Shown one piece after another: positions 44,999 through 54,439 of a DNA stretch of 64,000 nucleotides. The notes under the pieces were generated by a model. That model worked only from the letters and a program-made list of their open reading frames with translations, did not search any database and had not been told where the DNA came from. Source of the DNA: Nocardia sp. NBC_01730 (GTDB taxonomy: Bacteria; Actinomycetota; Actinomycetes; Mycobacteriales; Mycobacteriaceae); NCBI RefSeq assembly GCF_035920445.1, contig NZ_CP109162.1:5766001-5830000 (forward strand), given 5' to 3'. Within the stretch, counting starts at the first letter, position 1. The number at the start of each line of letters is the position of its first letter. The translations under genes and the position numbers were made by a program.

Positions 44999-46300
44999 AT
45001 GGCTGTGAAAAAGGTGTCGACCCTACGTTCGTCGCTCGTACCGCGCGCCGCGGTGGCGGCGGCGTCGGTCGCGCTGCTGGCCACGACGTTCACCAGCGCC
45101 TGCTCCAGCGACAACGGCGGCAGCCCGATCAGCCAGAATCTCACCGGCCGAGGCCCGATAACCTACGTCGAGGGTAAGGACACCTCCGAGACTGGTGCGG
45201 TCAAACAGCTGATCGAGCGGTGGAACGCCGCGCACCCGGACGAGCAGGTGACGTTCAAGGAACAGTCGAACGACGCCTCGCAGCAGTACGACGACCTGGT
45301 CGAGCACATGCGCTCCAAGCAGTCCGACTACGACGTGGTCGCCCTCGACGTTCCGTGGACCGCCGAGTTCGCCGCCAAGGGCTGGATCCAGCCACTGAAG
45401 GACTCCTTCACGATCGACACCTCCACGCTGCTCTCCCCGCCAGTCGCCAGCGCCACCTACAACAACACCCTCTACGCCGCCCCGCGCAACACGAACGGCG
45501 GCCTGCTGTTCTACCGCAAGGATCTGGTGCCCAACCCGCCCAAGACCTGGAACGAGATGCTCGCTCAGTGCCCCATCGCGCGCGAGCAGAACATCGGCTG
45601 CTACGCGGGCCAGTTCGCACCGTACGAAGGCCTGACCGTGAACGCGGCGGAGGTGATCAACGCCTATGGCGGGAGCTTCGTCGGCGCAGACGGCAAGACA
45701 CCCACGGTGAACAGCCCGCAATCGCGTGCCGGACTGAACGTCCTGGTCGACGCGTACAAGAACGGCGACATCCCGAAGGAAGCCATCACCTTCAAAGAGC
45801 CGGAGTCGAGCAACGCCTTCGCGCAGGGCAAGCTGATGTTCATGCGTTCGTGGCCGTCCACCTTCGGTGACGTGGGCGGCGAGGCGTCCGCGGTGAAGGA
45901 CAAGTTCGCGGTCGCGCCACTCCCCGGCGAGAACGGCGTCGGCGCCTCCACCCTCGGCGGCTACAACGCGGCGATCAGCGCATACTCCAAGAACAAGGCC
46001 ACCGCCCTCGACTTCCTGCGCTTCCTGGTCAGCGATGACGCGCAGCACATCGTGGCCTCCGGTGCGCTGCCGTCGGTGCGCGCGTCGATGTACGACGACC
46101 CTGCCCTGATCGCGAAGATGCCGTACCTGCCCGCGCTCAAGGACTCCATCACCGGCGCGGTGCCGCGCCCGGTGACCCCGTTCTATCCTGCGGTGTCGAA
46201 GGCCATCCAAGACAACGCCTATGCTGCGTTGAACGGAACCAAGTCCGTCGACGACGCGATCACCGGCATGCAGAAGGGCATCGAGACCGCCGGATCGTAA
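44999..46300 (+). CDS. lpqY: Trehalose-type sugar-binding lipoprotein (LpqY-like)
   Basis: A 433-residue extracellular solute-binding lipoprotein. The signal ends in a lipobox-like TSACS (Cys about 35). The SBP_bac_1 fold shows ITYVEGKDTS, the hinge YDVVALDVPWTAEFAAKGWI, TYNNTLYAAPRNTNGGLLFYRKD and KLMFMRSWPSTFGD. It resembles mycobacterial LpqY, which captures trehalose released during mycolate transfer for recycling. GGAG lies 8 bases before ATG 44999. sugA follows 43 bases after the stop. The substrate is inferred from gene order and resemblance. Confidence 0.87.
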   Translation: MAVKKVSTLRSSLVPRAAVAAASVALLATTFTSACSSDNGGSPISQNLTGRGPITYVEGKDTSETGAVKQLIERWNAAHPDEQVTFKEQSNDASQQYDDLVEHMRSKQSDYDVVALDVPWTAEFAAKGWIQPLKDSFTIDTSTLLSPPVASATYNNTLYAAPRNTNGGLLFYRKDLVPNPPKTWNEMLAQCPIAREQNIGCYAGQFAPYEGLTVNAAEVINAYGGSFVGADGKTPTVNSPQSRAGLNVLVDAYKNGDIPKEAITFKEPESSNAFAQGKLMFMRSWPSTFGDVGGEASAVKDKFAVAPLPGENGVGASTLGGYNAAISAYSKNKATALDFLRFLVSDDAQHIVASGALPSVRASMYDDPALIAKMPYLPALKDSITGAVPRPVTPFYPAVSKAIQDNAYAALNGTKSVDDAITGMQKGIETAGS

Positions 46301-46343
46301 GCGGTGAACGCAACGGACCCGACAAGCCCGCAGGAGAGAAACG

Positions 46344-47369
46344 GTGTCGGATCCCTCGGGAGCGGCGACTAGCGTGCCGAAAGACGAACCCCTTCCGATC
46401 AGACGCGGCTTCGGCGCGGCGGTGGTCCTCGAGCTGCGACGCTCCGGCAAGGCCTGGCTTTTCGTCACGCCTGTGCTACTCGCACTCGCGGTCGTCATCG
46501 GGTATCCGGTGTTCCGGGCGTTGTGGATGTCCTTCCAGAAGGACCAAGGGCTAGATCCGGCGACCGGCATGTTCGTCGAGGGCGGCAGCGCCGGGATTTC
46601 CAACTACACGCACTGGCTGCTGCAGCAGTGCCAGGTCACCGGCGACGGGACGATGTCCTGCCCGACCGGCAACCTCGGCTCGCAGTTCTGGCTTGCCATC
46701 GGGATCACGCTGTTCTTCACGGTCGTGACCGTGACGCTCGAGGCGACCCTCGGCCTCGGCATGGCCATGGTGATGGGCAAGACCTTCCGCGGCAGGGCGC
46801 TGCTGCGCGCGGCGGTGCTGATTCCGTGGGCGATCCCGACCGCCGTCACGGCGCGGTTGTGGGAGTTCATGTTCCAATACGACGGTGTGGTGAACCGGGT
46901 TCTCGGCACGCACATCCTGTGGACTTCCGATGCCTGGCCCGCGCGGTTCGCGGTGATCGCAGCCGACGTGTGGAAGACGACGCCGTTCATGGCGCTGCTT
47001 CTGCTCGCCGGTCTGCAGGTGATCCCGGCCGACGTGTACGAGGCCGCGCGGGTCGACGGCGCATCGGCCTGGCAGCGGTTCACCCAGATCACGCTGCCGC
47101 TGCTGAAGCCCGCGCTGCTGGTCGCGGTGCTGTTCCGCACCATGGACGCGCTGCGCATGTTCGACCTGCCCGCGATCATGACGCTGGGCAACCCGGCCAC
47201 CCGCACGGTGTCGATTCTGGTGGTCGAGCAGGTGCGGCAGGGCCCGAACAGTGCGGCAGCACTGTCGACGATCACCTTCCTTCTGATCTTCGCGGTGGCG
47301 TTCGTGCTCGTGAAGATTTTGGGTGCCAACGCGGTCCGGACCCAGGAAGAGCAGCGGAGGGCAGGATGA
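46344..47369 (+). CDS. sugA: Sugar ABC permease (SugA-like)
   Basis: A 341-residue MalF-type permease with six main membrane helices. A periplasmic loop (about 70-115) holds two Cys (QQCQVTGDGTMSCPTG) and probably a disulfide. The EAA loop is VYEAARVDGASAWQRFTQITLPLLKP, which contacts the ATPase. GTG 46344 has AGGAG about 7 bases upstream. The stop codon (TGA 47367-47369) lies within the first copy of the tandem hairpin repeat that separates it from sugB. Confidence 0.9.
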   Translation: MSDPSGAATSVPKDEPLPIRRGFGAAVVLELRRSGKAWLFVTPVLLALAVVIGYPVFRALWMSFQKDQGLDPATGMFVEGGSAGISNYTHWLLQQCQVTGDGTMSCPTGNLGSQFWLAIGITLFFTVVTVTLEATLGLGMAMVMGKTFRGRALLRAAVLIPWAIPTAVTARLWEFMFQYDGVVNRVLGTHILWTSDAWPARFAVIAADVWKTTPFMALLLLAGLQVIPADVYEAARVDGASAWQRFTQITLPLLKPALLVAVLFRTMDALRMFDLPAIMTLGNPATRTVSILVVEQVRQGPNSAAALSTITFLLIFAVAFVLVKILGANAVRTQEEQRRAG

Positions 47370-47492
47370 GACATCATGGCGCAGCGCTCATCCCGCCCGA
47401 CCGGGTGCGGGTGTCCCGCAAGACACCGCAGGGCAGGATGAGACATCATGGCGCAGCGCTCATCCTGCCCGACCGGGTGTCTCGCATGACAC
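47359..47492 (+). repeat. Tandem hairpin repeat between sugA and sugB
   Basis: Two copies of a 49-base unit (47359-47407 and 47431-47479, period 72) differ at one base. Each folds: GGGCAGGATGAG pairs with CTCATCCTGCCC (perfect 12 bp in copy 2; one mismatch in copy 1, where the arm is CTCATCCCGCCC). Each is followed by a smaller hairpin, GGTGTC-CCGCAA-GACACC (47410-47427) and GTGTC-TCGCAT-GACAC (47477-47492). The array spans the sugA stop and the gap to sugB and should be in the mRNA. Confidence 0.88.
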
Positions 47493-47505
47493 GGAAGGCG
47501 TGCTG

Positions 47506-48384
47506 ATGTCCGTGCAGACGACGAGAAAACCCGCCACGCAAGCGGTTGCGTGGACCAAGCGGATCGGCTCGGTCCGGCTGTATCTCGGCGCCCTGATCGT
47601 GCTCGTCTGGGGTCTCGCGCCGTTCTACTGGATGGCGGTCACCGCGTTCCGCGACCCCGAGTACACCTTCGACAACACCCCGTGGCCGACGCACATCACG
47701 TTGGAGAACTTCCGCAACGCGTTCGACACCAGCCGTGGCAACGACTTCGGCAAGGCGCTGGTGAACAGCGTGCTCATCGGCGCGGTCACCACGGTGATCG
47801 CGCTGGTGATCGGTGTGTTCGCCGCGTACGCGCTGGCGCGGCTCACCTTCCACGGCAAGTACCTCGTGTCGGGGCTGATCCTCAGCGCATCGATGTTCCC
47901 CGTTGTCGTGCTGGTGACGCCGCTGTTCCAGCTGTTCACCAGCCTCGGCTGGATCGGCGGATACCAGGCCATGATCATCCCGAACATCTCCTTCGTGTTG
48001 CCGATGACGGTCTACATCCTCGCGTCCTTCTTCGCCGAACTGCCGTGGGAGCTCGAGGAGGCGGCGCGGATCGACGGTGCCACCAAGATGCAGGCGTTCC
48101 GTTTGGTCATGCTGCCGCTGGCCGCGCCTGCCGTTTTCACCACCGCGATCCTTGCGTTCATCGCGGCGGTCAACGAATACCTTTTGGCCCGCCTGCTTTC
48201 CAGCGACAAGACCGAACCCGTCACCGTCGCGATCGCCCGCTTCTCCGGCAACAACCCGCTGGTGCAGCCGTACGCCGCGATCATGGCGGCGGGCACCATG
48301 GTCACGATCCCGCTGGTCATCATGGTCCTGCTGTTCCAGCGCAGAATCATCTCGGGCCTCACCGCAGGCGGCGTGAAGAGCTGA
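47506..48384 (+). CDS. sugB: Sugar ABC permease (SugB-like)
   Basis: A 292-residue MalG-type permease with six hydrophobic helices and the EAA loop ELEEAARIDGATKMQAFRLVMLPLAAPA (about 186-213). It forms the translocation channel with SugA. ATG 47506 is preceded by GGAAGG about 7 bases upstream. It is the last gene of the lpqY-sugA-sugB set; no ATPase gene follows, unlike the mycobacterial operon, and the sugC-type gene is upstream at 38.3 kb. Confidence 0.92.
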   Translation: MSVQTTRKPATQAVAWTKRIGSVRLYLGALIVLVWGLAPFYWMAVTAFRDPEYTFDNTPWPTHITLENFRNAFDTSRGNDFGKALVNSVLIGAVTTVIALVIGVFAAYALARLTFHGKYLVSGLILSASMFPVVVLVTPLFQLFTSLGWIGGYQAMIIPNISFVLPMTVYILASFFAELPWELEEAARIDGATKMQAFRLVMLPLAAPAVFTTAILAFIAAVNEYLLARLLSSDKTEPVTVAIARFSGNNPLVQPYAAIMAAGTMVTIPLVIMVLLFQRRIISGLTAGGVKS

Positions 48385-48873
48385 CCACTCGGCGGACACA
48401 CCTGCCGCCCGACGAATTCCGCACTGCCCGAGACAAGCGGCGCCGACCGATCACGACGACGCGAGCCACAAGCACCCGCTCCGTCCAGGAGCGCGTCACG
48501 CCAGCCCACCCTCTCTCGACACAATCGCCAGGGGTGGAAAGACTCCGGTCAACGCCCCAACGACCCGTCCATTCACCGCACTACAAGCCCACCTGCACGA
48601 AAGCGCCACCATTCTACCGACCCACCGCAAAAACATACCGCCCGTTTTCACCCCACCAACCCCCGCCGAAGTGCGAGTCTTACGAGCACCGTTCGCGGCC
48701 CGGCTCGCGTCCGAGCGGGCGAAGCGCATGCGACACAGTCGCGAGTCTCGCCCGCTCGGACGCGAGCCAAGAGGGGGCCGCGAACAGGCAGCGCCGCAGG
48801 CGCTGCAAAATAAACACAGCTCGTTTCCGATCGTGTGTGCAGGTGTTGTCCGACGCTCTGGGAGGAGATGATC
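48385..48873. other. Intergenic region with a long palindrome
   Basis: There is no credible gene in the 489 bases. The first 300 bases are C- and A-rich on plus with short direct motifs. The rest is the palindromic element at 48691-48820 and the PBP leader. The element is well placed to terminate or insulate the sugar operon from the PBP gene. Confidence 0.6.
48691..48820 (+). repeat. Dispersed palindromic repeat, copy R2 (fullest)
   Basis: Outer arms are GTTCGCGGCC (48691-48700) and GGCCGCGAAC (48776-48785). Inner 21-base arms are 48702-48722 and 48748-48768 (GGCTCGCGTCCGAGCGGGCGA type), perfect. A small hairpin GCGAC-ACA-GTCGC lies in the loop. A second hairpin, GCAGCGCC-GCA-GGCGCTGC (48788-48806), is followed by AAAATAAACACAGC. 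The hairpin plus A/T tail resembles an intrinsic terminator read on the plus strand. Confidence 0.85.
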
Positions 48874-51144
48874 GTGAGCTCGTTCCGCAAACCGCGAGAG
48901 CCTAGGCGCGGCTCCAAGGGCACTCCCCCGACCGCACCGTATGCCTCGATCGCGGGCTGGAGCGAACGGCCGAAGGCGCCGAACCGGGACGCCCGAGCGA
49001 TACGCGAGCAGAAGGCAACTCGCCGAAAGTCGCGACCTCCCGCCCCACGACCGGCACCAGATCCGAATCGGCGGCCGGCCGGCAGAGGTGAACGCTTCCG
49101 TCGGCTGCTGCTGGCCTTGTTCATCCTTTTCGGCGTGGTTCCTGCGCTGATGTCGGTGCTCGTGTACTGGAGCGCGGAGATACCGGACCCGGCCGCGATG
49201 CAGACGAATCAAACCGCCACCATCCTGGCCGCCGACGGCAGCACCGTGATCGCGAAGGTCATTCCGCCGGAAGGCAATCGGACCCCGGTCCCGCTGTCGG
49301 AGGTGCCGCGGCCGGTACGCGACGCGGTGCTCTCCGCCGAGGATCGCAACTTCTACACCAATCCCGGCTACTCGAGCTCCGGCTTCCTGCGCGCCGTCCG
49401 CGACAATGTGCTCGGGCGCGACGACGCGGGCGGCGGCTCCACGATCACCCAGCAATATGTGAAGAATGCCTTCCTCGGCTCCCAACGCACGGTCACGCGC
49501 AAGATGCGCGAGCTGGTCATCGCGGCGAAGATGGCGCGGCAGTGGAGCAAGGACGACATCCTCGCGGCCTACCTCAACACCATCTACTATGGCCGCGCCT
49601 CTTACGGGATCGCCGCGGCGGCACGGGCCTACTTCGACAAGCCGGTGAACCAGCTGACCCTCGCCGAGGGCGCGGTGATCGCGGCGCTGATCAGGACGCC
49701 GTCGATCCTGGATCCGGAGACCCATCTCGCGGACCTGAAGCGCCGCTGGGCATACGTGCTCGATGGCATGGTCGAGATGGGTGTGCTCGCACCGGGCGAT
49801 CGCGACGCGGTGGTGTTCCCTTCGATCATTTCGATCGCGGAGATCCCCGACGAGAGTGTGGCCCGCGGTCCGGAGGGACTGATCCGCAACCAAGTGCTGC
49901 GCGAGCTGCGCGCCTCCGGCATCAGCGAGCGCGAGCTGAACACCGGCGCACTGAAGATCACCACCACTATCGACGCCAGGACCCAGCAGGCGGTGCTCGG
50001 CGCGGTGCACGACCGGCTGGCTTCGCAGCCGCCGCAGCTACGCGCCTCGGTGGTGTCGGTCGACCCGCGCTCCGGCGCGGTGCGCGCGTACTTCGGCGGC
50101 GACGACGGCATCGGCTACGACTTCGCCCAGGCGCCGCTGCAGACCGGGTCGGCGTTCAAGATCTTCGCGGTGATCGCCGCGCAGCAGCAGAGCATTCCGC
50201 TGACCCGCATGCTGGACAGCTCCCCGCTGACCGACGACGGCGTCAGGATCACCAACGTCGACGGCGAGTCGTGCGGCAAGTGCACCATGGCCGAGGCGCT
50301 GAAGCGCTCGCTGAACACCAGCTTCTATCGGCTGACCATGTCGATGTCCGACGGGCCACAGTCGATCGCCGACGCGGCGCACGCGGCGGGCATCCCGGAG
50401 GAGATCCCCGGTGTCGCGGGCAAGACCCTGGCCGAGGACGGCGGAGAGCCGCTGAACGGCGTCGTTCTCGGCCAATACGTGGTCCGTCCCATCGACATGG
50501 CTTCGGCCTACGCCACGGTCGGCGCGTCGGGCGTCTACCACCAGCCGTACTTCGTGCAGCGGGTGGCGACCGCCGACGGCCACGTGCTGCTGGATCGCGG
50601 CGCGCCCGACCAGCAGGTCGGCAAGCAGATGCCGCCGGGACAGCAACGCATCCCGCGCGCGATCGCGGAGAACACCATCCAGGCGATGACCCCGATCGCT
50701 GCCTACTCCAACGGGCACGCTCTGGCGGCCGACCGCCCCTCGGCCGCCAAGACCGGAACCACGCAGCTCGGCGAGACCGACCTGAACAAGGACGCGTGGA
50801 TGATCGGCTTTACGCCCTCGCTGTCCACGGCGGTGTGGATCGGCACCGAGCAGTCGGAGCCGATCCGCACCGCGCGCGGCAGCGACATCTACGGCTCGGG
50901 GCTGCCCGCCGATATCTGGAAGCAGGTGATGGACGACGCGCTGGACGGCACCCTGGTCGAGCAGTTCCCTGGCACGCCGAGCCCGGCGCAGCCACTTCAG
51001 AGCAAGCCCTCCGGCGGCGCCTACGACATCCTGAACCCGCCGCAGACGTCAGCGCGCGAACCCGCCGTCGTCGTCCCGCCGACCACCGAAGCGCCGAAGG
51101 AAGTCGAGATTTTCCCCGGGCTGAGCATCCCCGTGCCGGGATAG
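48874..51144 (+). CDS. Class A penicillin-binding protein
   Basis: A 756-residue bifunctional peptidoglycan synthase. It has a basic cytoplasmic tail (to about 75), one membrane helix (about 80-103), then a GT51 glycosyltransferase domain with catalytic Glu about 156 (AEDRNFYTNPG) and GGSTITQQYVKNA. A transpeptidase domain follows with SAFK (Ser426), SLN and KTG (Lys626). The C-terminus is Pro-rich and ends VEIFPGLSIPVPG. GTG 48874 has GGAGGAG 6 bases upstream; ATG 48868 overlaps that site. It is a close paralogue of the PBP at 55664, sharing the same terminal motif. It is exported, anchored and builds the wall. No partner genes adjoin it. Confidence 0.95.
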   Translation: MSSFRKPREPRRGSKGTPPTAPYASIAGWSERPKAPNRDARAIREQKATRRKSRPPAPRPAPDPNRRPAGRGERFRRLLLALFILFGVVPALMSVLVYWSAEIPDPAAMQTNQTATILAADGSTVIAKVIPPEGNRTPVPLSEVPRPVRDAVLSAEDRNFYTNPGYSSSGFLRAVRDNVLGRDDAGGGSTITQQYVKNAFLGSQRTVTRKMRELVIAAKMARQWSKDDILAAYLNTIYYGRASYGIAAAARAYFDKPVNQLTLAEGAVIAALIRTPSILDPETHLADLKRRWAYVLDGMVEMGVLAPGDRDAVVFPSIISIAEIPDESVARGPEGLIRNQVLRELRASGISERELNTGALKITTTIDARTQQAVLGAVHDRLASQPPQLRASVVSVDPRSGAVRAYFGGDDGIGYDFAQAPLQTGSAFKIFAVIAAQQQSIPLTRMLDSSPLTDDGVRITNVDGESCGKCTMAEALKRSLNTSFYRLTMSMSDGPQSIADAAHAAGIPEEIPGVAGKTLAEDGGEPLNGVVLGQYVVRPIDMASAYATVGASGVYHQPYFVQRVATADGHVLLDRGAPDQQVGKQMPPGQQRIPRAIAENTIQAMTPIAAYSNGHALAADRPSAAKTGTTQLGETDLNKDAWMIGFTPSLSTAVWIGTEQSEPIRTARGSDIYGSGLPADIWKQVMDDALDGTLVEQFPGTPSPAQPLQSKPSGGAYDILNPPQTSAREPAVVVPPTTEAPKEVEIFPGLSIPVPG

Positions 51145-51320
51145 CGATGATGCTGTGACCTTCCGTGGCCCGGGGGAACGCATGACATGGCAGCATCGTT
51201 TGCCAGAGTGAGAGCGAACAGCGAGTGCGTCGGAAACAGGCCGACGTCGATACCCCGGGAACGATGCGGGAGGATATGCGCTCGAGCGACGACGGAAGAC
51301 GAGACATAGGGGCTACGCCG

Positions 51321-51779
51321 GTGGATTTCAATGTCGTTGACCAACCCGAGACGCTGGTGGCGGGAACAGTGCTTCGCAGCCCCGCGCTCGCGGTCGAGGG
51401 GCCGCGCCGCGCGAGAGTCGAAGAGGCGTGGAAGCGCAATCTGGCTCGCAAGCTGCCCGGACCGCCGACCACGGCATACGTCGACCATGCGCCGGAGATC
51501 AACTCGTACCTGACCCATATCGTCGGCTACCGCTGCCACGGCCTTGCCGATTTGCTGCCTGGTGACGTGCTCGCCCGGGTGCCCGGCGGCAGGTTCGCCC
51601 GGTTCATCGCCAGCGGGGACAACTTAGGCGACACCATCGTGAGCATCTGGCGGGCGGTCTGGGACGCCGAGGCCGCAGGCCGACTCGTGCGTGCCTATAC
51701 CGGCGACTGGGAGCATTATCCCGACGCCCGCACGGTGGAAGTCTTCGTGGCAATGGCAGACGATCAGGTCAACGGGTAG
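51321..51779 (+). CDS. GyrI-like effector-binding-domain protein (first of pair)
   Basis: A 152-residue GyrI/AraC-effector-binding (SOUL-like) domain protein. It shows ETLVAGTVLRSPALAV, YVDHAPEINSYLTHIVGYRC, VPGGRFARFIASGD and the closing EHYPDARTVEVFVAM. Family members bind small hydrophobic molecules or modulate partner proteins. GTG 51321 is the likely start by comparison with the next gene (both begin VDF); AGGGG lies about 10 bases before it. The paralogue starts 9 bases after its stop, so the two are co-transcribed. Confidence 0.8.
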   Translation: MDFNVVDQPETLVAGTVLRSPALAVEGPRRARVEEAWKRNLARKLPGPPTTAYVDHAPEINSYLTHIVGYRCHGLADLLPGDVLARVPGGRFARFIASGDNLGDTIVSIWRAVWDAEAAGRLVRAYTGDWEHYPDARTVEVFVAMADDQVNG

Positions 51780-51788
51780 GAACGGGCT

Positions 51789-52214
51789 GTGGATTTCGAG
51801 ATCGTCACTTTGGACCAGAGCATGGTCGCGGGACTCACCATTCCGCTCGCCGGCCGCGAGGTGACCGCGCGCGACCTCGACCTGGTGAACTTCACCTGGG
51901 ACCGGTACCTGGCGCGGGATAAGAACGTGCCGAGGGTGGCCGCCTATATCGACCAGAACGACCATGCCGTCGCCGTGCTCGGCTACGAGGTCGCGGCCAT
52001 GACGGACATGGACGCGGGTGACGTGCTCACCATCATCCCGCAGGGCCGCTATGCGCGGTTCGTCGTCTCGGACAAACCCTACGACCTGCTGCGCACCGCA
52101 TGGGCCCAGGTCGCGAAGGCGGAGAACGCGGGAACCATCACCCGCTCACACACCGCCGAGATCGAGCGCTACACCGGGCCTGCATCGGTAGAGGTATACG
52201 TCTCGCTGGACTGA
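51789..52214 (+). CDS. GyrI-like effector-binding-domain protein (second of pair)
   Basis: A 141-residue paralogue of the preceding protein, with the same block order: QSMVAGLTIPLAGREV, AAYIDQNDHAVAVLGYEVA, IPQGRYARFVVSDKPYDLLRTAWAQV and IERYTGPASVEVYVSL. GTG 51789. Similar tandem effector-binding domains can form heterodimers or a two-site sensor. No helix-turn-helix is present, so it is not itself a DNA-binding regulator. Confidence 0.8.
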   Translation: MDFEIVTLDQSMVAGLTIPLAGREVTARDLDLVNFTWDRYLARDKNVPRVAAYIDQNDHAVAVLGYEVAAMTDMDAGDVLTIIPQGRYARFVVSDKPYDLLRTAWAQVAKAENAGTITRSHTAEIERYTGPASVEVYVSLD

Positions 52215-52306
52215 ATTCACCCCTGGGCGGAAATCTGACGGACCTGGAGAAGTCGGCCGAAGGCATTTCGCCTCCGGCCGACTTCCTCATGAGATAGTGC
52301 GGTGAA

Positions 52307-53407
52307 TTAATCCGCGCCGATGATGAACGCCTCGAGCTGGGTGCGGGCGATGTCGTCGGCCAATTGCTTGGGCGGCGACTTCATCAGGTAGGCCGAGGCC
52401 GGGATGACCGGTCCGCCGATGCCGCGGTCTTTGGCGATCTTCGCCGCGCGGACCGCGTCGATGATGATGCCCGCCGAGTTCGGCGAGTCCCACACCTCGA
52501 GCTTGTACTCCAGGTTCAGCGGCACGTCACCGAAGGCGCGGCCCTCCAGGCGGACGTAGGCCCACTTGCGGTCGTCCAACCAGCCGACGTGGTCGGACGG
52601 GCCGATGTGCACGTCGTTGGCGCCGAGCTCCTTCTTCAGGTTGCTTGTGACGGCCTGGGTCTTGGAGATCTTCTTCGACTCCAGGCGCTCGCGCTCGAGC
52701 ATGTTCTTGAAGTCCATGTTGCCGCCGACATTGAGCTGCATGGTGCGATCGAGCTGCACGCCGCGGTCTTCGAACAGCTTGGCCATCACACGGTGGGTGA
52801 TGGTCGCGCCGACCTGGCTCTTGATGTCGTCGCCGACGATCGGGACGCCGGCCTTGGTGAACTTCTCCGCCCACACCGGGTCGGAGGCGATGAACACCGG
52901 CAACGCGTTGACGAAGGCGACGCCCGCATCGATGGCGCACTGCGCGTAGAACTTGTCGGCCTCCTCCGAGCCCACCGGCAAGTAGGACACCAGCACGTCG
53001 ACGTTGTTGTCCTTCAGGACCTGCACCACGTCGGCCGGTTCGGCCTCGGACAGCTCGATGGTCTCCGCGTAATACTTGCCGATGCCGTCCAGGGTGGGGC
53101 CGCGCTGCACAACGACGTCGCTCGGCGGCACGTCGGAGATCTTGATCGTGTTGTTCTCGCTGGCGAAGATCGCCTCGGCCAGATCGAAGCCGACCTTCTT
53201 CGCGTCCACGTCGAACGCGGCAACGAACGTGACGTCGCGGACATGGTATGGCCCGAACCTCACGTGCATCAGACCGGGAACCGTCGTGGACTCGTCCGCG
53301 TCCTTGTAGTACTGCACGCCCTGGACCAGCGAGGAGGCGCAGTTGCCCACACCTACGATGGCGACGCGAACTTCTGTGGCGTTGTCAGCCTTATTGACGT
53401 CACTCAT
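52307..53407 (-). CDS. ino1: myo-Inositol-1-phosphate synthase
   Basis: A 366-residue NAD-dependent enzyme converting glucose 6-phosphate to 1L-myo-inositol 1-phosphate, the first step to mycothiol, phosphatidylinositol and mannosylated lipids. NAD motif [16 protein letters not shown] is at the N-terminus; [51 protein letters not shown] and [16 protein letters not shown] are family blocks. It is the compact actinobacterial type. Its start overlaps the end of the padR gene by 8 bases, as in the mycobacterial ino1 operon (Rv0046c/Rv0047c), so PadR probably controls it. Confidence 0.97.
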   Translation of the reverse strand: MSDVNKADNATEVRVAIVGVGNCASSLVQGVQYYKDADESTTVPGLMHVRFGPYHVRDVTFVAAFDVDAKKVGFDLAEAIFASENNTIKISDVPPSDVVVQRGPTLDGIGKYYAETIELSEAEPADVVQVLKDNNVDVLVSYLPVGSEEADKFYAQCAIDAGVAFVNALPVFIASDPVWAEKFTKAGVPIVGDDIKSQVGATITHRVMAKLFEDRGVQLDRTMQLNVGGNMDFKNMLERERLESKKISKTQAVTSNLKKELGANDVHIGPSDHVGWLDDRKWAYVRLEGRAFGDVPLNLEYKLEVWDSPNSAGIIIDAVRAAKIAKDRGIGGPVIPASAYLMKSPPKQLADDIARTQLEAFIIGAD

Positions 53408-53957
53408 GGCCGATATTTCCCTCTTTCTGTGGTGCCGCCTTCGTCGATTGCTCCGCCGCAATCAACTCGTTCAGCCAGCGCACTTCGCGCTCGCTTGATT
53501 CGAGTCCGAGTTGATGGAGCTGCCGGGTGTAGCGATCCAATGACCCGCTGGCCTTCTTGATCGCCTCCCGAAGCCCCTCTCGGCGCTCCTCGACCTGACG
53601 CCGCCTGCCCTCCAGAATTCGCATCCGCGCTTCCGCGGGGGTGCGACTGAAGAAGGCGAGGTGAACGCCGAAGCCGTCGTCGGTGTAATTCTGCGGTCCG
53701 GTGTCGGCGAGCAAATCGCTGAACCGCTCCCGGCCGGTCGGAGTCAGTTGGTAAACGCGGCGCGCACGGCGTGTCGTCGCGCCCGCCGGCATCTCCTCGG
53801 CGATCAGCCCGTCCGCCTGCATGCGGCGCAGCGTCGGGTAGAGCGACCCGTAGGAGAAGGCCCGAAACGCGCCGAGCAGGCCCGTCAACCGCTTGCGCAG
53901 CTCGTAACCGTGCATGGGCGATTCGAGGAGCAGCCCGAGAATCGCCAGTTCGAGCAC
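53400..53957 (-). CDS. PadR-family regulator upstream of ino1
   Basis: A 185-residue PadR (Vir-like, PF03551 plus PF10400) regulator. It has a winged helix in [23 protein letters not shown] and [17 protein letters not shown], then a coiled-coil C-terminal dimerisation part (about 105-175). It begins at GTG 53957 with GGTGG upstream. It is the first gene of the padR-ino1 operon, counterpart of M. tuberculosis Rv0047c. A palindrome about 57 bases before the start overlaps the likely -10 element, consistent with autorepression. Confidence 0.92.
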   Translation of the reverse strand: MLELAILGLLLESPMHGYELRKRLTGLLGAFRAFSYGSLYPTLRRMQADGLIAEEMPAGATTRRARRVYQLTPTGRERFSDLLADTGPQNYTDDGFGVHLAFFSRTPAEARMRILEGRRRQVEERREGLREAIKKASGSLDRYTRQLHQLGLESSEREVRWLNELIAAEQSTKAAPQKEGNIGHE

Positions 53958-54009
53958 CGGGCTTCACCACCTGACTATGTCCAGACCTAACCGATGGATG
54001 CGACTTTCC

Positions 54010-54026
54010 ACTATATCGGAACGATA
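54010..54026 (-). promoter_or_regulatory. Candidate padR-ino1 promoter and PadR operator
   Basis: On the minus strand TATAGT (54015-54010) is a good -10 hexamer. It overlaps the inverted repeat TATCG-GAA-CGATA (54014-54026). The position about 55 bases before the padR start fits an autoregulated promoter. It is assigned by symmetry and position only; I did not find a convincing -35. Confidence 0.45.
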
Positions 54027-54053
54027 CATCTGTGCAGTGTTTGTTTGGCCGCG

Positions 54054-54420
54054 GCTGTGTTTGTTCGGCCGCGGCTGCGCCGCGGCGTGTTCGCGGCCCC
54101 TATTGGCTCGCGTCCGAGCGACCGCTGCTGGCGACTTCGTCGCGGACGCAGCAGCCGCTCGGACGCGAGCCGGGCCGCGAACGGGGAATGCTCGGTCTCG
54201 CTGCGCTCGGAACCGGATGTCGGGCCGATCTGGATGCGCTGAGTGGCAGCTGTGGCACCCGGTGTTTGCGGCTGTGTTTGTTCGGCCGCGCCTGCGGCAT
54301 TTCCGTTCGCGGCCCCTTGTGGCCCAGGCCGCGAACGGGGGATTGCTCGGTCTCGCTGCTCGGAATCGGGGGTTGGGCCGAAGTGGTTGTGCTGGGTGGC
54401 AGCTTGTGGTCACCAATGTG
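54054..54420 (-). repeat. Dispersed palindromic repeat, copies R3 and R4
   Basis: R3 (54054-54182) is the reverse of R2: GCTGTGTTTGTT, a GC hairpin, GTTCGCGGCC (54089-54098), inner arms 54105-54120 and 54156-54171 (GGCTCGCGTCCGAGCG type), then GGCCGCGAAC (54173-54182). R4 (54271-54336) is shorter, with arms 54305-54314 and 54327-54336. Sequence after each right arm is also duplicated (54173-54260 and 54327-54415). No gene fits the interval 53958-54439. Confidence 0.8.
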
Positions 54421-54439
54421 CGGATTACGTGAGGGTGTC

